Assembly: GCF_029867415.1 (NCBI RefSeq)
Contig: NC_081183.1
Location: 64,988,336-65,052,335 of the forward strand
Length of the DNA: 64,000 nucleotides
Direction: 5' to 3'
DNA from: Vicia villosa
Taxonomy: Eukaryota; Streptophyta; Magnoliopsida; Fabales; Fabaceae
Shown: positions 1 through 11,611 of the stretch, piece by piece
How positions within the stretch are numbered: the first letter of the stretch is position 1
Layout of the letters: every line of letters starts with the position of its first letter
Notes under the pieces: generated by a model
Told to the model about the DNA's origin: nothing
Seen by the model: only the letters and a program-made list of their open reading frames with translations
Database searches by the model: none
Program-made: the position numbers and the translations under genes

Positions 1-359
1 ACCAGTTCAGAATCTCCTTTAATTTCGACTCTGGTTGCCCCCAATTCTAACAAAGCTTGAAGTCCAGCAATTAGTGCTTCGTATTCAGCTTCTTTGTTGG
101 AGCATAAAGGACCTTCAATCTTATACTTGAGCTTTGTTGGAATTCCATCAGGAGAAATTATCAATATTCCAACACCAGTTCCTTCTCTATGAGTCGAACC
201 ATCGAAGTATAGCTTCCAAGGCTTCAAATCTACATATTGTTGAGGGTTCTCAACCACTGCATGGTCAACAATGAAATCTGATACAATCTGACCTTTCATT
301 GCCTTGAGAGGTTGAAATATCAATGAGTACTCAGTAAGGGCTAAAGCCCATTTTCCAAT
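1..359 (-). pseudogene. Second (archaeal-type) RNase H of the Tat element, partial
   Basis: Continuing the RT/RNase H frame past a TGA at 360-362, the minus strand reads an RNase H fold with the segments [16 protein letters not shown] and [12 protein letters not shown], followed by a downstream GDSELV. These carry the catalytic acidic residues (D, E, D) of the type I RNase H found downstream of the normal one in Tat elements. It would remove RNA from RNA-DNA hybrids during reverse transcription. The reading frame is open to the window edge, so the domain end and the integrase are not visible. The stop that separates it from the preceding domain sits where family members usually have Arg, which fits a CGA to TGA change. 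Confidence 0.8.
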
Positions 360-2033
360 TCAACTGTGCAATATTGGCTTTGATAACATATGTTTGATAA
401 CATTGCAATGAGACGAAACATAAACATCAACTGGCTTTATATAATACTTGAGTTTGATACAAGAGAAATATAAACAAAGGCAGAGTTTTTCTATTGCGCT
501 ATACCTAGTCTCTGCATCATTGAGTACTCTACTTAAATAATAAATGGCTCTTTCGATGCCATTTTCATCTTCTTGTGCTAACATACTACCTATTGTATTA
601 TCTGAAGCTGAAATATACAGGCGCATGTGCTTCTTCCCATTTGAGGGATATAAGATTGGTGGATGGATCAAGTATTGCTTGATTTTATCAAAAGCTTCTT
701 GATGTTCGACACGCCATTCGAACTTTCCTTCCCTTAGACGAAGTAGAGGGGAGAAAGCTTGTGTGCGTCCACTCAAACTAGAGATGAACCTTCTTAAGAA
801 GTTTATCTTCCCCAGCAAGGACTGTAATTCTTTCTTCGTGGATGGAGGCTTGGTTTCCATAATAGCCTTCGTTTTATTCTGATTAATTTCTATCCCCTTT
901 TTATGAACCACGAAACCCACGAAATCTCCAGCCTGCACAAAGAAAGCACATTTGAGGGGATTCATCTTTAAGCCATGTTTTCTCATTCTTTAGAATGATT
1001 GGCTTAGATGATCGAGATGATCGCAATCTGAGACAGATTTAACAACGATGTCATCTATGTATACTTGCATGAACCTTTCTATAAAATCATGAAATATAGA
1101 ATTCATTGCTCTCTGGTAGGTTGCCCCAGCATTCTTTAAACCGAAAGGCATTACAACCCACTCATAGGTGCCTATTGCCCCTGGGAAACGAAAAGCTGTT
1201 TTAGACACATCTTCCTCTGCAATGAAAATCTGATTATAACCAGAGTATCCATCCAACATACTTAGATATTCGAAACCTGCGGCTGAATCCACTAACATTT
1301 CTGCCACAGGCATGGGATATTCATCCTTAGGAGTTGCTGCATTCAGATCACGAAAATCTATGCATACTCTTAATGAACCATTCTTTTTAATAACCGGTAC
1401 AATATTAGCAATCCATTCGACATACCTTGTGGTTCTGATGAACTTACACCGTAGGAGTCTTTCGACTTCTTCTTTAATCTTCGAATGAATTTCTGGTGCG
1501 AACCTTCTAGGAGTTTGCTTGATGGGCTTTTTTCCTTCCTTTATGGGTAACTTCAATTCAACCAAATCGCGCCCTAAACCAGGCATCTCATCGTAATCCC
1601 ATGCAAAGCAATCTTTGTTCTTCTTCAACAACGCAACCACTTTTGACTTCAGCGTTAACTCTAGTTTCGCATTGACGTATGTCACCCTCTTTTGATCTCC
1701 GTCTCCGAGATTTACTTCTTCGAGTGGATCTTGGGCTAACATTTTGATATTTGATCCCATTGGGTCCTTCTCGAATCCCAAAGGCTCTTCGTCGTAGATT
1801 GCATCCAATCTTTGACCTATCTCTTCTCCTGAAATCTCTTTGACTTGGACTGAATCTTCAGGCAGGTGAGGGACTGTATCTATCCCCATATCTGGAGTTT
1901 CTTCCTTTTTTAGACCTTCATTAAACAATATGTTTAACAATTCGGCTTCGAGAGCCGTCTTTCTTTTATTCTCGGCTACGTAAGCAGAAATCTTTTCGAA
2001 AAATGATGACTCAGACATCGTCGACTTCGTCAT
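360..2033 (-). pseudogene. Tat reverse transcriptase and RNase H (broken)
   Basis: Two segments in one frame, separated by a TAA at 990-992. The upstream segment (2033-993) has a linker of about 140 residues, then RT with the fingers motif VCIDFRDLNAATPKDEYPMP, LDGYSGYNQI, and the catalytic YIDD (codons at 1061-1050). The downstream segment has the thumb (PLKCAFFVQAGDFVGF) and an RNase H with ISASDNTIGSMLAQ and AIYYLSR. It would copy the element RNA into DNA in a virus-like particle. The active-site residues remain but the chain is interrupted twice, so no functional enzyme is expected. The first Met marked for the upstream segment is arbitrary, because the true protein is part of a polyprotein. 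Confidence 0.9.
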
Positions 2034-2139
2034 CCCAGCCTGTTGGCCGTATTGTCAGGTAATACTCCGTTGGTGGGGTATCTTCTGGGCCATCCATTAT
2101 TTCCCTATTCCACTGGAACCCATTTGGGTGTAGAGTTAA

Positions 2140-2571
2140 TTAGTACAACGCATTTTTATTTGGGGTATGCATCTCTTCTGCAGCATGACAAGGTCCTATG
2201 TTTGCTAAGTTCCTATCGAAGTTAGTTTTATTAACTTGATTAACTTCATCCATATAGTAACTCTGATCCCCTTCAATATTCTCCACTATACCATCTTCTC
2301 TCCAAATGGTTAACCTTTGATGCATTGTCGAAGGCACAGCAGCAACCCCGTGGATCCATTCCCTTCCGAGCAAGAGATTATAATTTTCTTTTGCAGGTAT
2401 GACCATAAACATAGTTGGCCTTGTGACTGATCCCACTGTGAGATTCACTTGGACAACTCCCAAGGTTTGCCCTATTTTGCCTTCATAGTTAGACAAAACC
2501 ATGTTGTGTGGCCTTATATTGGTATCGAACATACCAATTCTTTTCACCATGTATTGGGGCATTAGGTTCAC
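2140..2571 (-). pseudogene. Tat aspartic protease domain (broken)
   Basis: The segment reads an aspartic protease body ending in the conserved YNLLLGREWIHG flap-like block. The catalytic DGG motif lies just upstream at the end of the preceding frame (about 2577-2585), followed by AVNLMPQY in this frame. The two are separated by a frameshift in a run of G (minus strand). Tat proteases commonly show DGG rather than DTG at the active site. The protease would process Gag-Pol. The frame stops at 2140, and about 100 bp of degenerate linker precede the RT segment. Confidence 0.75.
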
Positions 2572-3617
2572 TGCTGCCCCCCATCTAGTAGGACTTTATT
2601 AATGCCAACATCTTCAATTTTAGCCCTTATGTAGAGTGGTTTCAAATGATTTCGCATACCTTCATCGGGCCTCTCGAAGAAAGCGTTATGCTCTTCAACT
2701 GCACCATTGTTTAGAACATAGTAACACACAGGTCTGTGTTTCGCCATTTCTTCGATATCAGCCTCTTCGCAGTCTTCAACTTCAGTTTCCTGATTAAACT
2801 CATAAGGGAGTACAGACACAACGTTGCAGTTGAGGTTTATAGATGACACCCCGTCAGAATCGAAATCATTTTTCATTCTATCCTCTTCCTTCCAAGGACT
2901 GGAATGCATCTTTTCTTCTTCTTCTAAAATATTTTCGGCTTCGAATAGTCTGCGTTCCACCGGAGGTTTGCTTGCCTTTGCCCCCTGGCGTGGGACTTGG
3001 TTGCTACTAGACTCTCCAGCTTCTCTTGGTCTATATTCTCTTTGAGCCTTTTTCATTCTCTGGTGCCTTCTCCACTGGGATCTGGACATAAGATTTTTTC
3101 CCTTGTAATTCTCCAACCGATACATCTCTCGATTTGAGTTTTGAAATTGCTTCCTATATGCCATTGCAGTCCTTCCTCCTTGGTCCCAACTTCGCCATTT
3201 GTTGGTTCTTGCACCAACTTGCACCCATCTGTCCCTAGGTACATCTGCAGGGACTTTGAATGTTACCCTTCTAGCCCTAGGATGTGGGCTGTCAGGTCTC
3301 TTCGTTGGGGTCCATATATCGAAACCATACAGGTTAGGACGTAATCCCTGAGTTTCTCGACCCATGTAGCAGTACACCCTCTCGAATGATCGTGCCAGCA
3401 TTTCATCATAGACTGCCCCACATCTGGGACACAGTGCAACTTCAGTGTTTTCCCTGTGACATCTGACCAAAAATCCCACTAATCTTTCTTCGATCCTTGG
3501 GTACACTTGTAGCAAAGGGTTTGGTTCTCTCCCGGGGTGTTCCCATCTTTCGCGTCGAGCCCTTTCAAAGTTGGCTTCGACCCTTCGATTCAGCATGATC
3601 GAACACCTTGGACACAT
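2568..3617 (-). pseudogene. Tat Gag-Pro linker with duplicated CPRC motif
   Basis: This 349-codon stretch lies between the gag zinc knuckle and the protease active site. Near its start it carries CPRCSIMLNRR and, about 60 residues later, CPRCGAVYDEML. The two Cys-x2-Cys blocks are followed by similar Glu/Arg-rich helices, which looks like an old internal duplication. The middle is basic (many Arg, Lys, Trp) and the C-terminal third is acidic (EEEEKMHSSPWKEEDRM, VEDCEEADIEEMAKHRP) before the protease begins (INKVLLDGG). I do not recognise a named domain; a zinc-ribbon-like nucleic-acid-binding role is only a guess. It overlaps the upstream gag frame by 28 bp in another frame, which indicates a frameshift. 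Confidence 0.6.
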
Positions 3618-6154
3618 CCATTGTTTTCCACCATTCCTTTCATGGCAATTATAGAGTAAATCTTTGAGACTTTCCCCCTTGGAGGAATTTCAATGTTTCC
3701 CTTTTGCCTTGTCAACCATGTCTCCAATTCGCCAAATTCAGACACTGGTCGTCTGGCACTGACCATGTTAACAACTACTGGAGGGGCTTCAGAAATCTGG
3801 ATTTGCTGAAGTTTTACCCTGAGGTCTTCAGTGGCCTCACTGGTTTTTTCTCTCGAAACATCAGTTATCTCTGTCTTGGAGGATTCTTCAACATCAGTAT
3901 TGAAGACCGCATCATCATTTAGGCTTTCAGTAGCCTGCTTTCCGGTTAACATTGTCCCAGCTTTCGCAATGTCCACCTCAGATACCTCTATCATGTTGAC
4001 ATCCAGTGGTTCACACAGGCTAGTGTCAGCAATGTTCAAAGGATTTGTGTCGACCTTCATGTGACTCTTGGTCTTTTCAGCAAACTTCAAACGTCCATCC
4101 TTGATAGCGTTTTGAATTAGATCCCTGAAAAGAAAACATTGTGAGGTTTTATGGCCCAAAAAACCATGATATTTACAAAAGCCTCTCTTCTTCCGTTGTT
4201 CTAACAGAGGAATTTTGGAATTTGGAGGCAGTATCATTTGGCCATCTTTTACTAGTAAATCAAATATTTCACCACACTTAGTGACGTCGAATGTGTAAGT
4301 TTTCTTAGGGAATCTATCGTTCTTATCGGTTTCAACTGGATTTTTTCCATTTGCAGGATTGAGTAATTTTCAAGCATAAGGTGGCGCTTCTTTCAGTTCG
4401 GCTAAATCTATTTCGACCTCTTATATGCCGTATGAGTCGCTGAAAGATTCGTCATCAGCGTCTTCCGCCTCGACGTATGCTACCCTTTCCTTTTTATATC
4501 CCTTGTTTGCCCTGGCTTTTTCTGCTTTCAAACGTTCGACTTGTGGAACCCTATCTGCCAACTGGGCCATATCCCTAAGGTACTGAGTATCTAGTTTCTT
4601 TCTAATTGAATAATCCAGACCACCGGCAGCCATTTCGACCAATTCATGCTCTGGGACTGTTGTGAAACACCTTGATTTCAACAGTCGGAACCTATTCAGG
4701 TAATCATCTATTGGTTCTGTAAACTTCCTCTTAATGCTGGCCAATTCTTTCAGACTTATCTTGGTTTGGCCCATGTAGAGCTGTTCATGGAACAACCTTT
4801 CTAAGTGTGCCCAAGCATCTATCGAATTTGGTGGTAAAGTAGTGAACCAAATAAAAGCATTATTTGTTAGGAAACTAGGGAAATATTTGATCCTTAAATC
4901 CTCGTTCCCTGCTAAGTCTCCTGCTTCTGTCAGGTATCTGGCAATATGTTCCACAGTTGACTCGCTAGTTTCGCCTGAAAACTTTGTGAACTTGGGTACT
5001 TTAGTGCCTCTAGGCAACTCTGTCTGCATGATATAATCTGATATGGGGGATGTATAATTTGGACGTCTAAGCCCATTACTAAGGCCGTTATTGGCCATAA
5101 CCCATTCTATCATGGCAGTTAAGTTATTTTCCGTAGCCAGATTTTCTCTTCTGACTCTCTGAACGATTTCATCTGGATGTTCGTTCCTACCCATTATCCT
5201 TAATCTGGGTGTTACTTCCTCCATTTCCTGTTGAACAGGAACAGCTCTTTGATTCGAAGCCTCCAAATCTATTACTTGGTTCCCTTCGATTGCCGCTGTT
5301 CTTTGTGGGGCAACTATATTATTAGTGGTTGTCCTAGACGGAGGGACCACATCTTGAATACGTTCCATAATGGGTCTTTCTTCTCGATACAAGGGCTGCT
5401 TGTCCTTTCGTTTAGGGTATGGAACTCCCATGAAATCTGTCATTCGATTCATTTGAGATGATATCTTTTGGAAAATCTCCATATTCTCTCGATTCGTACT
5501 AGTAATATTTGTTGCTAGTGGATTCAAAATTGAAGCCAGTTCCTTGGCCAAGACCCCTAACATATCATGGTTGCTTGCATCCATTTCTTGTCGGAATGCT
5601 GCTTGATTACTTGTGGTAAAATTGGGTATTTGGGTAGAGAAGCCAGTATTTTGTGCACTTCGACCCACTGAACCAACATTTGGCGAAAACGTCGCATTGT
5701 TAGTTGTAGCATATGTAAGTCCTGCCCCTCGTACGCTTGTTCCATATGGATATGGCATTCCGTATGGGTAGTTTGGCCTCCATTCGAACGCAGAGTTCGA
5801 CCCTGGGTTGAATAAGTTATTTGCAGCATTTGTCGAGAAAAGTGGTATCTCGTTTGCGCTTGTGGATGAAGGTGTGGTAGTCGACACTGAAACTGGAATA
5901 GTCCCTGATGGTTCTGTATTATTCTCAGGTATAGCTTGGGAACTATCCGTGGGTCTCGATCCATTTGGACCCGATGTATCTCGCGCTCCTTGAGTAGAAG
6001 TCGAAACATGCGTAGAATTTGCCGCTCCTGATCCTGAGCCTTGTGGGGGATCTTGATCTCCCCCTGCACTGGTCGTGACAACCATTTTCTTGTTGTACCT
6101 TCGTTTGGGAATCGGTTGTGCACTGTTTGTTAATTTACCGTTCCTAAGGTTCAT
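3590..6154 (-). pseudogene. Tat Gag (two internal stops)
   Basis: An ATG at 6154 opens a frame that runs through a Ser/Thr/Asn-rich N-terminus to a retrotransposon Gag core (PKFTKFSGETSESTVEHI, then FIWFTTLPPNSIDAW and LNRFRLLKSRCF). After in-frame TAA (4421-4423) and TGA (4370-4372) codons the same frame continues to a CX2HX4HX4C knuckle, CKYHGFLGHKTSQC. Gag forms the virus-like particle and binds the RNA. Tat Gag proteins normally have this His-containing knuckle variant. The frame ends near 3590 by a shift into the linker frame. Confidence 0.85.
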
Positions 6155-6217
6155 ACAAGGTCTTGATATTGTCTAGACAAATTAAAACAATTGATTAAAA
6201 ACAATCTGCTTGACACT

Positions 6218-6236
6218 GTCCCACTGGGCGTGCCAA
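6218..6236 (-). other. Primer binding site of the Tat element
   Basis: On the minus strand TTGGCACGCCCAGTGGGAC begins two bases after the LTR end. Its position directly after the LTR and its TGG start (complement of a tRNA CCA tail) mark it as the minus-strand primer site. I cannot assign the tRNA with certainty from memory. Confidence 0.8.
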
Positions 6237-6238
6237 TT

Positions 6239-7189
6239 TGTTTACGGTGATTTCTGGTAAACAACCGCTAGTCTTCCAAATTATAATAAATACGATTTGG
6301 TTACTCGCAGGATCGACTAGATTGATCCTAGGACATAGTCAAAAAGATTGTTATTTATGATGATTCGAACCATGTTTATGATTTGCCTTGAAAATAAGAA
6401 TTACTCAATCGAAACAATAAAGGTTAGCAATCACTTGGTTATACACGTAAATATAACTTCAGTGAAAGGTAAGTCAAGATAAAACATAAGACAAAAACTG
6501 TAAAAGTGCAAGAATCTTAAAGTGCAGAAATGTTAAATACTTCAAAGATAAATAACATGAAAATAAAGAGTGCAGGAATGTAAATGGCAGGAAGTAAACG
6601 AAATGCAATAATATCGAACGATACTTAAAAATAAAGGAGAATACACATGTATTAAAATGGTGGTGGTGTCATACGTACATTTCTCAGCGAACTCTTTCTC
6701 TTAACACTTGATACTTGAGTAATATGTGAGTGATTTGTACAAAATGAACACACTGAATCCTAACATTAGAACCCTTATTTATACTAGTTTCGACCTTAAC
6801 GGTCCTACGCTAATCTAATGCCACGTTTCTCATGAGAATCCCCGGAAAGCCATCTGTCTCTGGACAGTTATGCAAACTTCTTCGAATTTCAAATCCTCCC
6901 GCCCGAATCCTCCTTCGACGCGTGGCAATATAACTTAACATTAAAATACCACGAAAACACGCTAAGCATCAGTACTTAACATATTTCGTAGAATTTGTCT
7001 AAGTCTCGAAGATATACACTCCTAATAGCTTCAGCATTCACTATCTTCGTTATGACTTAAAATTCTTCATCCTCGAAACATGGCCATCAGGAGCCATTTT
7101 ATCTTCAAAGACGGTCATCAGCAACCGTCCTCCTTCGAGTCTTCACCCTTCGAAGGATCATATTTGCAAAACGAAATCTTCAGCTAACA
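6239..7189 (-). repeat. 5' LTR of the Tat element
   Basis: 951 bp, starting TGTTAGCTG and ending CCGTAAACA on the minus strand, directly next to the PBS. The right boundary is fixed by the point (7190) where sequence homologous to the Tekay-1 3' LTR (18414 onward) begins. No second copy is in the window, so the ends rest on the TG/CA rule and these two junctions. Confidence 0.85.
6775..6784 (-). promoter_or_regulatory. Putative TATA box of the Tat LTR
   Basis: GTATAAATAA on the minus strand, about 400 bp inside the LTR. Transcription would start about 30 bp further down the minus strand (near 6745) and run towards gag. This is a motif match only. Confidence 0.5.
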
Positions 7190-7324
7190 CCGGCGTGATG
7201 TGGATATGTGACCAAGTTATATTATTGTTGTTGTTGTTATGTAATCGAGTCGTTTGTATGCACAGCATAACATTTCAATACGTTAATGGTGGAATGCTGT
7301 TAACAGATGGCCTGCGGGAATTGG

Positions 7325-7520
7325 TTACCAGTAGGAGCTTAATGCTCGGTAATGGTATATTAGCCTGAGTGTCAAGAGGTCATCAGTGGGAGCTACATGC
7401 TCGATGACAATAGCCTGCTGGCTTCCTGAGTGGAATAAAGTCTCAGCATAATGCTCGGCAAGGTGTATTTGTCTTAATGACAAGGAGGAGTTTACTCCGG
7501 ATTTGGTACCACATGCATAT
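7325..7520 (+). repeat. Hairpin-forming subrepeats in Tekay-1 5' LTR
   Basis: Two neighbouring units share a GAGC-loop-GCTC core enclosed by different but matching arms: TTACC (7325-7329) with GGTAA (7348-7352), and GTCATC (7379-7384) with GATGAC (7403-7408). A third unit keeps only AGC/GCT, and a GGAGT/ACTCC stem follows. The same units occur at 18549-18576 and 18603-18632 in the 3' LTR. Confidence 0.75.
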
Positions 7521-7966
7521 GCATAGCCGAGTCTCATTCATCATCGTCTATCTTTATAATTTATGTTATCATTCATGTGTCGCATTACTTATATATTGAT
7601 TGTGGTTGACTTAGTGGATTACTTTGTTGTATGATTCTTGATGATACTCGTTGGCATTACTATATTTATCATGCATTTTCATTATAAATTATATTCTCAC
7701 CCTTCTGCTTTAATGTTACCTACTCGTGTGTAATATGCAGGTGATCCGCAAGTGTAGGTGCTCTTTTAGTAGTCGTCCGTTTTGGTGTCGTCCGCTCGTG
7801 ATACGTAACACCTAGGGGGGATCGAACACTTATTTTGTAGATGATGCTTATAGGATCCTTTTGATGTATATTTGATCCTTTGGATGTATTCATATTATGT
7901 ATTTTGGATACCTTATCATACGTAGTATTTTGGAGGAATGTTGTGGATATTCTATTTACCGATGCA

Positions 7967-7976
7967 TATATATAAG
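7967..7976 (+). promoter_or_regulatory. Putative TATA box of Tekay-1 5' LTR
   Basis: TATATATAAG about 190 bp upstream of the LTR end. It would place the transcript start near 8005 and make a short R-U5. The 3' LTR has the matching motif at 19164-19175. Confidence 0.5.
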
Positions 7977-8172
7977 TATGAATACTATCAAGTGTTTGTG
8001 AGAATCTTTCCTCTTTGATTATTTGTGTTACACATCTTTTGCGAGTATGTTATATTTTTTTGATGTGGTTACTTAAGTGTAATGCCCTAATTGTTTATAT
8101 GAATTTAATTTTTATACTCTGATATTTGTACATTAGTGTAAATGCTTGGGTAGAATTTGGGTGTTACATTAG

Positions 8173-8184
8173 TGGTATCAGAGC
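8173..8184 (+). other. Primer binding site (initiator tRNA-Met type), Tekay-1
   Basis: TGGTATCAGAGC starts four bases after the 5' LTR end. It complements the 3' end of plant initiator tRNA-Met, the usual primer of chromoviruses. Confidence 0.95.
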
Positions 8185-8283
8185 GGGTCGGTCTTGTCCG
8201 ACCAAGTGTCATGTCGTTTGGTCTAACCATTCTTGTGTTATTCTTTGGGATTACTTCTCTTGGTGTTATTGTGAAGTTTAGAG

Positions 8284-9201
8284 ATGGCTGGACGTAATGA
8301 CGCTGCTATTGCTGCTGCATTGCAAGCTATGGCTGAAGCTATGCATACGGATGAGAATGCAAGGTCTCGGAGTTTAGCGACTTTCCAGAGGGAGAATCCT
8401 CCTATGTTTAAAGGAACGCATGACCCCGAGGGATCCTTGACTTGGATGAAGGAGATGGAGAGGATCTTTCGTTTGATGGATTGCACACAAGAGCAGAAAG
8501 TCAGGTATGGCACTCATCAGTTAGCTGTGGAGGCTGATGATTGGTGGCTGGAGACTTTGGCAAGGTTAGAAGCAACAGGTGAAGAGATTTCCTGGACAGT
8601 GTTCAAGAGGGAGTTTTTGTGGAAGTATTATCCAGAGGATGTCCGTGGAAAGAAAGAGACTGAGTTTCTGGCGTTGGTTCAAGGCAACATGTCTGTGTCT
8701 GAGTATGCAGCAAAGTTTAATGAACTTGTGAAATTCTACCCGCACTTTGTTGGTGAAGGAGCAGAATTTTCTAAGTGCATCAAGTTCCAGAATGGGTTGC
8801 GTTCTGATATCAAGAAGGCGGTAGGGTATCAGAAGATTCGGGTATTTCCAGATTTGGTGGACAGCTGTAGGATTTATGATGAGGATAATAATGCTCATCA
8901 TAAGGTGATTAATGAAAAGAGGAACAAAGGTCTGCAGAATCGTGGGAAGCCGTATGATGGAGGGAAGGGTAAGCAAAAGATGAGTTATGGACAAAGGTTT
9001 AGTGGGGGAGATGCTCCTGCTAAGATTGTATGTTTCAAGTGTGGTAAACCTGGCCACAAAAGTGATGTCTGCCTTAGTGACGCGAGGAGATGTTACAAGT
9101 GTGGAAAGGCAGGACATATATCATCCGACTGTGCGTCCAAGGGAGTTGTGTGTTTTAATTGTGGTGAAGAGGGACACATGAGCGGTCAATGTCAGAAGTA
9201 G
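8284..9201 (+). pseudogene. Tekay-1 Gag
   Basis: 305 codons from an ATG that follows the PBS by 100 bp. An N-terminal Ala-rich helix leads into the retrotransposon Gag core (residues ~40-190, with DWWLETLARL, DVRGKKETEFL and SVSEYAAKFNELV). Three CCHC knuckles lie at residues 250-263, 270-283 and 290-303. Gag builds the particle and binds RNA. Related elements read straight through into protease, as the Tekay-2 copy does in this region, so the TAG at 9199-9201 is a nonsense mutation and not the natural end. Confidence 0.9.
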
Positions 9202-10615
9202 AAGGTTCAAGCTGGTGGGAAGGTGTTTGCATTGGATGGAACTCAGACGGATAAGGGTGATCGACTGATCAGAGGTACTTGTTTTATTAATGGCATTTCT
9301 TTAATTGCTATTATTGATACGGGTGCTTCGCATTGTTTTATAGCCTCTGATTGTGTTAAAAGATTAGGTCTTGTTCTATCTGATTTGGGTGGTGAAATGG
9401 TTATCAATTTACCAGCAATGGGGTCGGTGACTACTTCTTTAGTTTGTGAGAATTGTCCGGTATCAATCTTCGGTAAGAACTTTACTGTTGATTTGATTTT
9501 TTTGGCGATGAACGAGTTAGACGTGGTTCTGGGAATGGATTGGTTGATGAATAATCGTGTCCACATCGATTGTTATCATAAGTTGGTGAGATTTTCATTT
9601 CTTGAGAAGGATGCGGAATTTGGTGTCTTATCTACCAAGGAGTTGAATCGACTGTTAGCAGATGGGGCGCAGTTGTTTGGTGTGTTTGCATCGTTGACTG
9701 TGGAGGGTCGAGATGCAGTTGAGGATTTTCCAGTAGTGCGAGAATTTCCTGAAGTGTTTCTTGAAGACTTTTCTGATGTGCCGCCAAAGAGAGAGGTGGA
9801 GTTTTCCATAGATCTAGTTCCTGGTACGAGGCCTGTGTCTACGGCGTCATATAGAATGTCGGCATCAAAGTTAGTGGAATTGAAGAAACAATTGGAAGAG
9901 CTGCTAGCAAAACATTTTGTGAGGCCTAGTGTTTCACCATGGGAAGCTCCAGTTTTGTTGGTAAAGAAGAAGGATGGAAGCATGAGGTTGTGTATTGATT
10001 ATCGCCAGCTAAACAAGGTGACAATTAAGAATAAGTATCCGCTTCCTAGGATTGATGACTTGATGGATCAGTTGGTGGGAGCCAGTATGTTTAGCAAGAT
10101 TGATTTAAGATCTGGTTACCATCAGATTCGAGTAAAGGAGGAGGATATTCAGAAGACTGCGTTTAGGACTCGGTACGGGCATTATGAGTTTTTGGTGATG
10201 TCGTTCGGGGTTTCTAATGCACCTGGTGTGTTTATGGAGTATATGAATCACATATTCCATGATCAGTTGGATAAGTTTGTTGTGGTCTTCATAGATGACA
10301 TCTTGATTTATTCTAAGTGTCCGGAAGAGCATGAGGAGCATTTGCGTGTTATGCTACGGGTTTTGAAGGAGAAGCAGCTGTATGCTAAGTTATCCAAGTG
10401 TGAGTTCTGGTTATCAGGGGTGAGTTTTCTTGGTCATGTGATTTCAGGTAACGGGATTGCAGTGGATCCATCGAAGGTAGATGCAGTGCTACAATGGGAG
10501 GTTCCGAGATCGGTTACTGAGATCAGAAGCTTCTTAGGTTTGGCAGGTTATTACCAAAGATTCATAGAAGGCTTTTCGAAGTTGGCACTTCCGTTAACTT
10601 AGCTTACTTGCAAGG
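9202..10615 (+). pseudogene. Tekay-1 protease and reverse transcriptase, 5' part of pol
   Basis: In frame with gag. The protease has the catalytic DTG in [11 protein letters not shown] and the distal VVLGMDWL block. RT follows, with [33 protein letters not shown] and the catalytic FIDD (10288-10299), then the thumb ending in [22 protein letters not shown] at 10600-10602 replaces the usual Gln before the connection to RNase H. A few codons later the gene is interrupted by a solo LTR whose left TSD is CAAGG (10611-10615). The gene continues at 15740. Confidence 0.92.
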
Positions 10616-11289
10616 TGTCGCGGGGAAAAATCGTATCTTTTTGTGGATGAGACACCTGATGCCTTCTCTGGGCTCGAGTGCTCAAAAAATGATTTTTCTT
10701 TTGTTTCGACCAAACTTTTTATTGTTTCCAAAGTAGGAAAAGGAAAAAAGTTGCAATAACCTAAAAAGTGGGGGAGAGATTCCGGGTAAGAGGGTTGGTT
10801 ATACAAAGGGAAGGTATTAGCACCCAACGTATCTATAGTACTCTATAGGTTTCTTTGCTATGTTTTTCATTCTATGTTATGGAGAGGTTCTGTTGTGAGA
10901 TAGGTGAGAAACTAAGGTGTTTGTTTGGTTATGCTCGCAAAGATCATCACGATCCTCTGCATACATATCCCTTAGAGGGAATCAGAGCATCTGTAGCTCG
11001 GGGTCTACGGGTGCTAAGGTTTGAGTGGTTTGAGGCAGAAGTTTTGCTCGCCAAGGATACGACCTTGTGCCTACGTATTCTCAAAGGGATGTTGAGAAAG
11101 TCAGAGCAATCGTAGTTCCCACTTATGCTAGTGGAAGCAAAGGATAAGAGACAAATGTCATCTAAATGTTCGATGTATCTAATCTATATCATCACATACA
11201 TCTGTTTGATTTTGCTTGAAATCTTTTCATTATAAGCCCTGGGTTGTGCCACTTATGGCGCTTAGAATGATAAAGATGTTTTTTGTTTA

Positions 11290-11495
11290 GCCAGCCTTGT
11301 GGCGAAAACAAGTTTGATTAGCCAGCCTTGTGGCAAAAACTTTCAATGAAGTCAGCCTTGTGACAAAAAGTTTTGATTAATCAGCCAGCCTTGTGGCAAA
11401 AGTTTCAATGAAGTCAGCCTTGTGACAAAAACTTTGATTAATCAGCCAGTATGGTGGCAAAAGGTTTGATTCATTAGCCAGCCTTGTGGCAAAAA
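11290..11495 (-). repeat. Short hairpin repeats in solo LTR A, first array
   Basis: Seven units around the core GCCAGCCTTGTGGC, each followed by an A-rich spacer. Most have GCCA/TGGC arms (first at 11290-11303). Units near 11351 and 11413 have GTCA/TGAC instead, so the arm change is matched on both sides. Position is about 680-880 bp from the 3' end of this minus-strand LTR. Confidence 0.8.
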
Positions 11496-11611
11496 GAGTT
11501 ATTTGATTGATTGATTGTTTGTGATGATATAGATGAGATACTCATATCATAGAGATGATAAATGTCTAATCTCCTAGGGTATTTGTTTTGGATATTGGGG
11601 ATGCTTATAAG

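Larger units (their letters stand above)
1..7189 (-). mobile_element. Ty3/gypsy Tat-lineage retrotransposon, 5' part
   Basis: On the minus strand the order is LTR (7189-6239), PBS, gag, a Cys-motif linker, protease, RT, RNase H and a second RNase H that runs off the left edge. A second, archaeal-type RNase H after the first is characteristic of the Tat lineage (Ogre, Retand and relatives). The LTR ends read TGTT...AACA. To the right the element abuts the interior of a Tekay-type LTR, so it inserted there; the predicted TSD on that side is CCGGC (7190-7194), but its partner lies outside the window. All coding parts carry stops or frameshifts, so this copy is dead. Confidence 0.9.
7190..8168 (+). 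repeat. 5' LTR of Tekay-1, lacking its first ~620 bp
   Basis: It aligns with 18414-19361 of the 3' LTR and ends in GGGTGTTACA immediately before the PBS. The two copies differ by an indel of about 30 bp near 7510-7540 and another small one near the end. The missing left part was displaced by the Tat element inserted at 7189/7190. Confidence 0.93.

Noticed and set aside
8566..9117. 183-codon minus-strand frame opposite Tekay-1 gag, and similar antisense frames at 5557-6123 and 53043-53333
   Set aside because: Shadow of the gag coding strand; no motif of its own.
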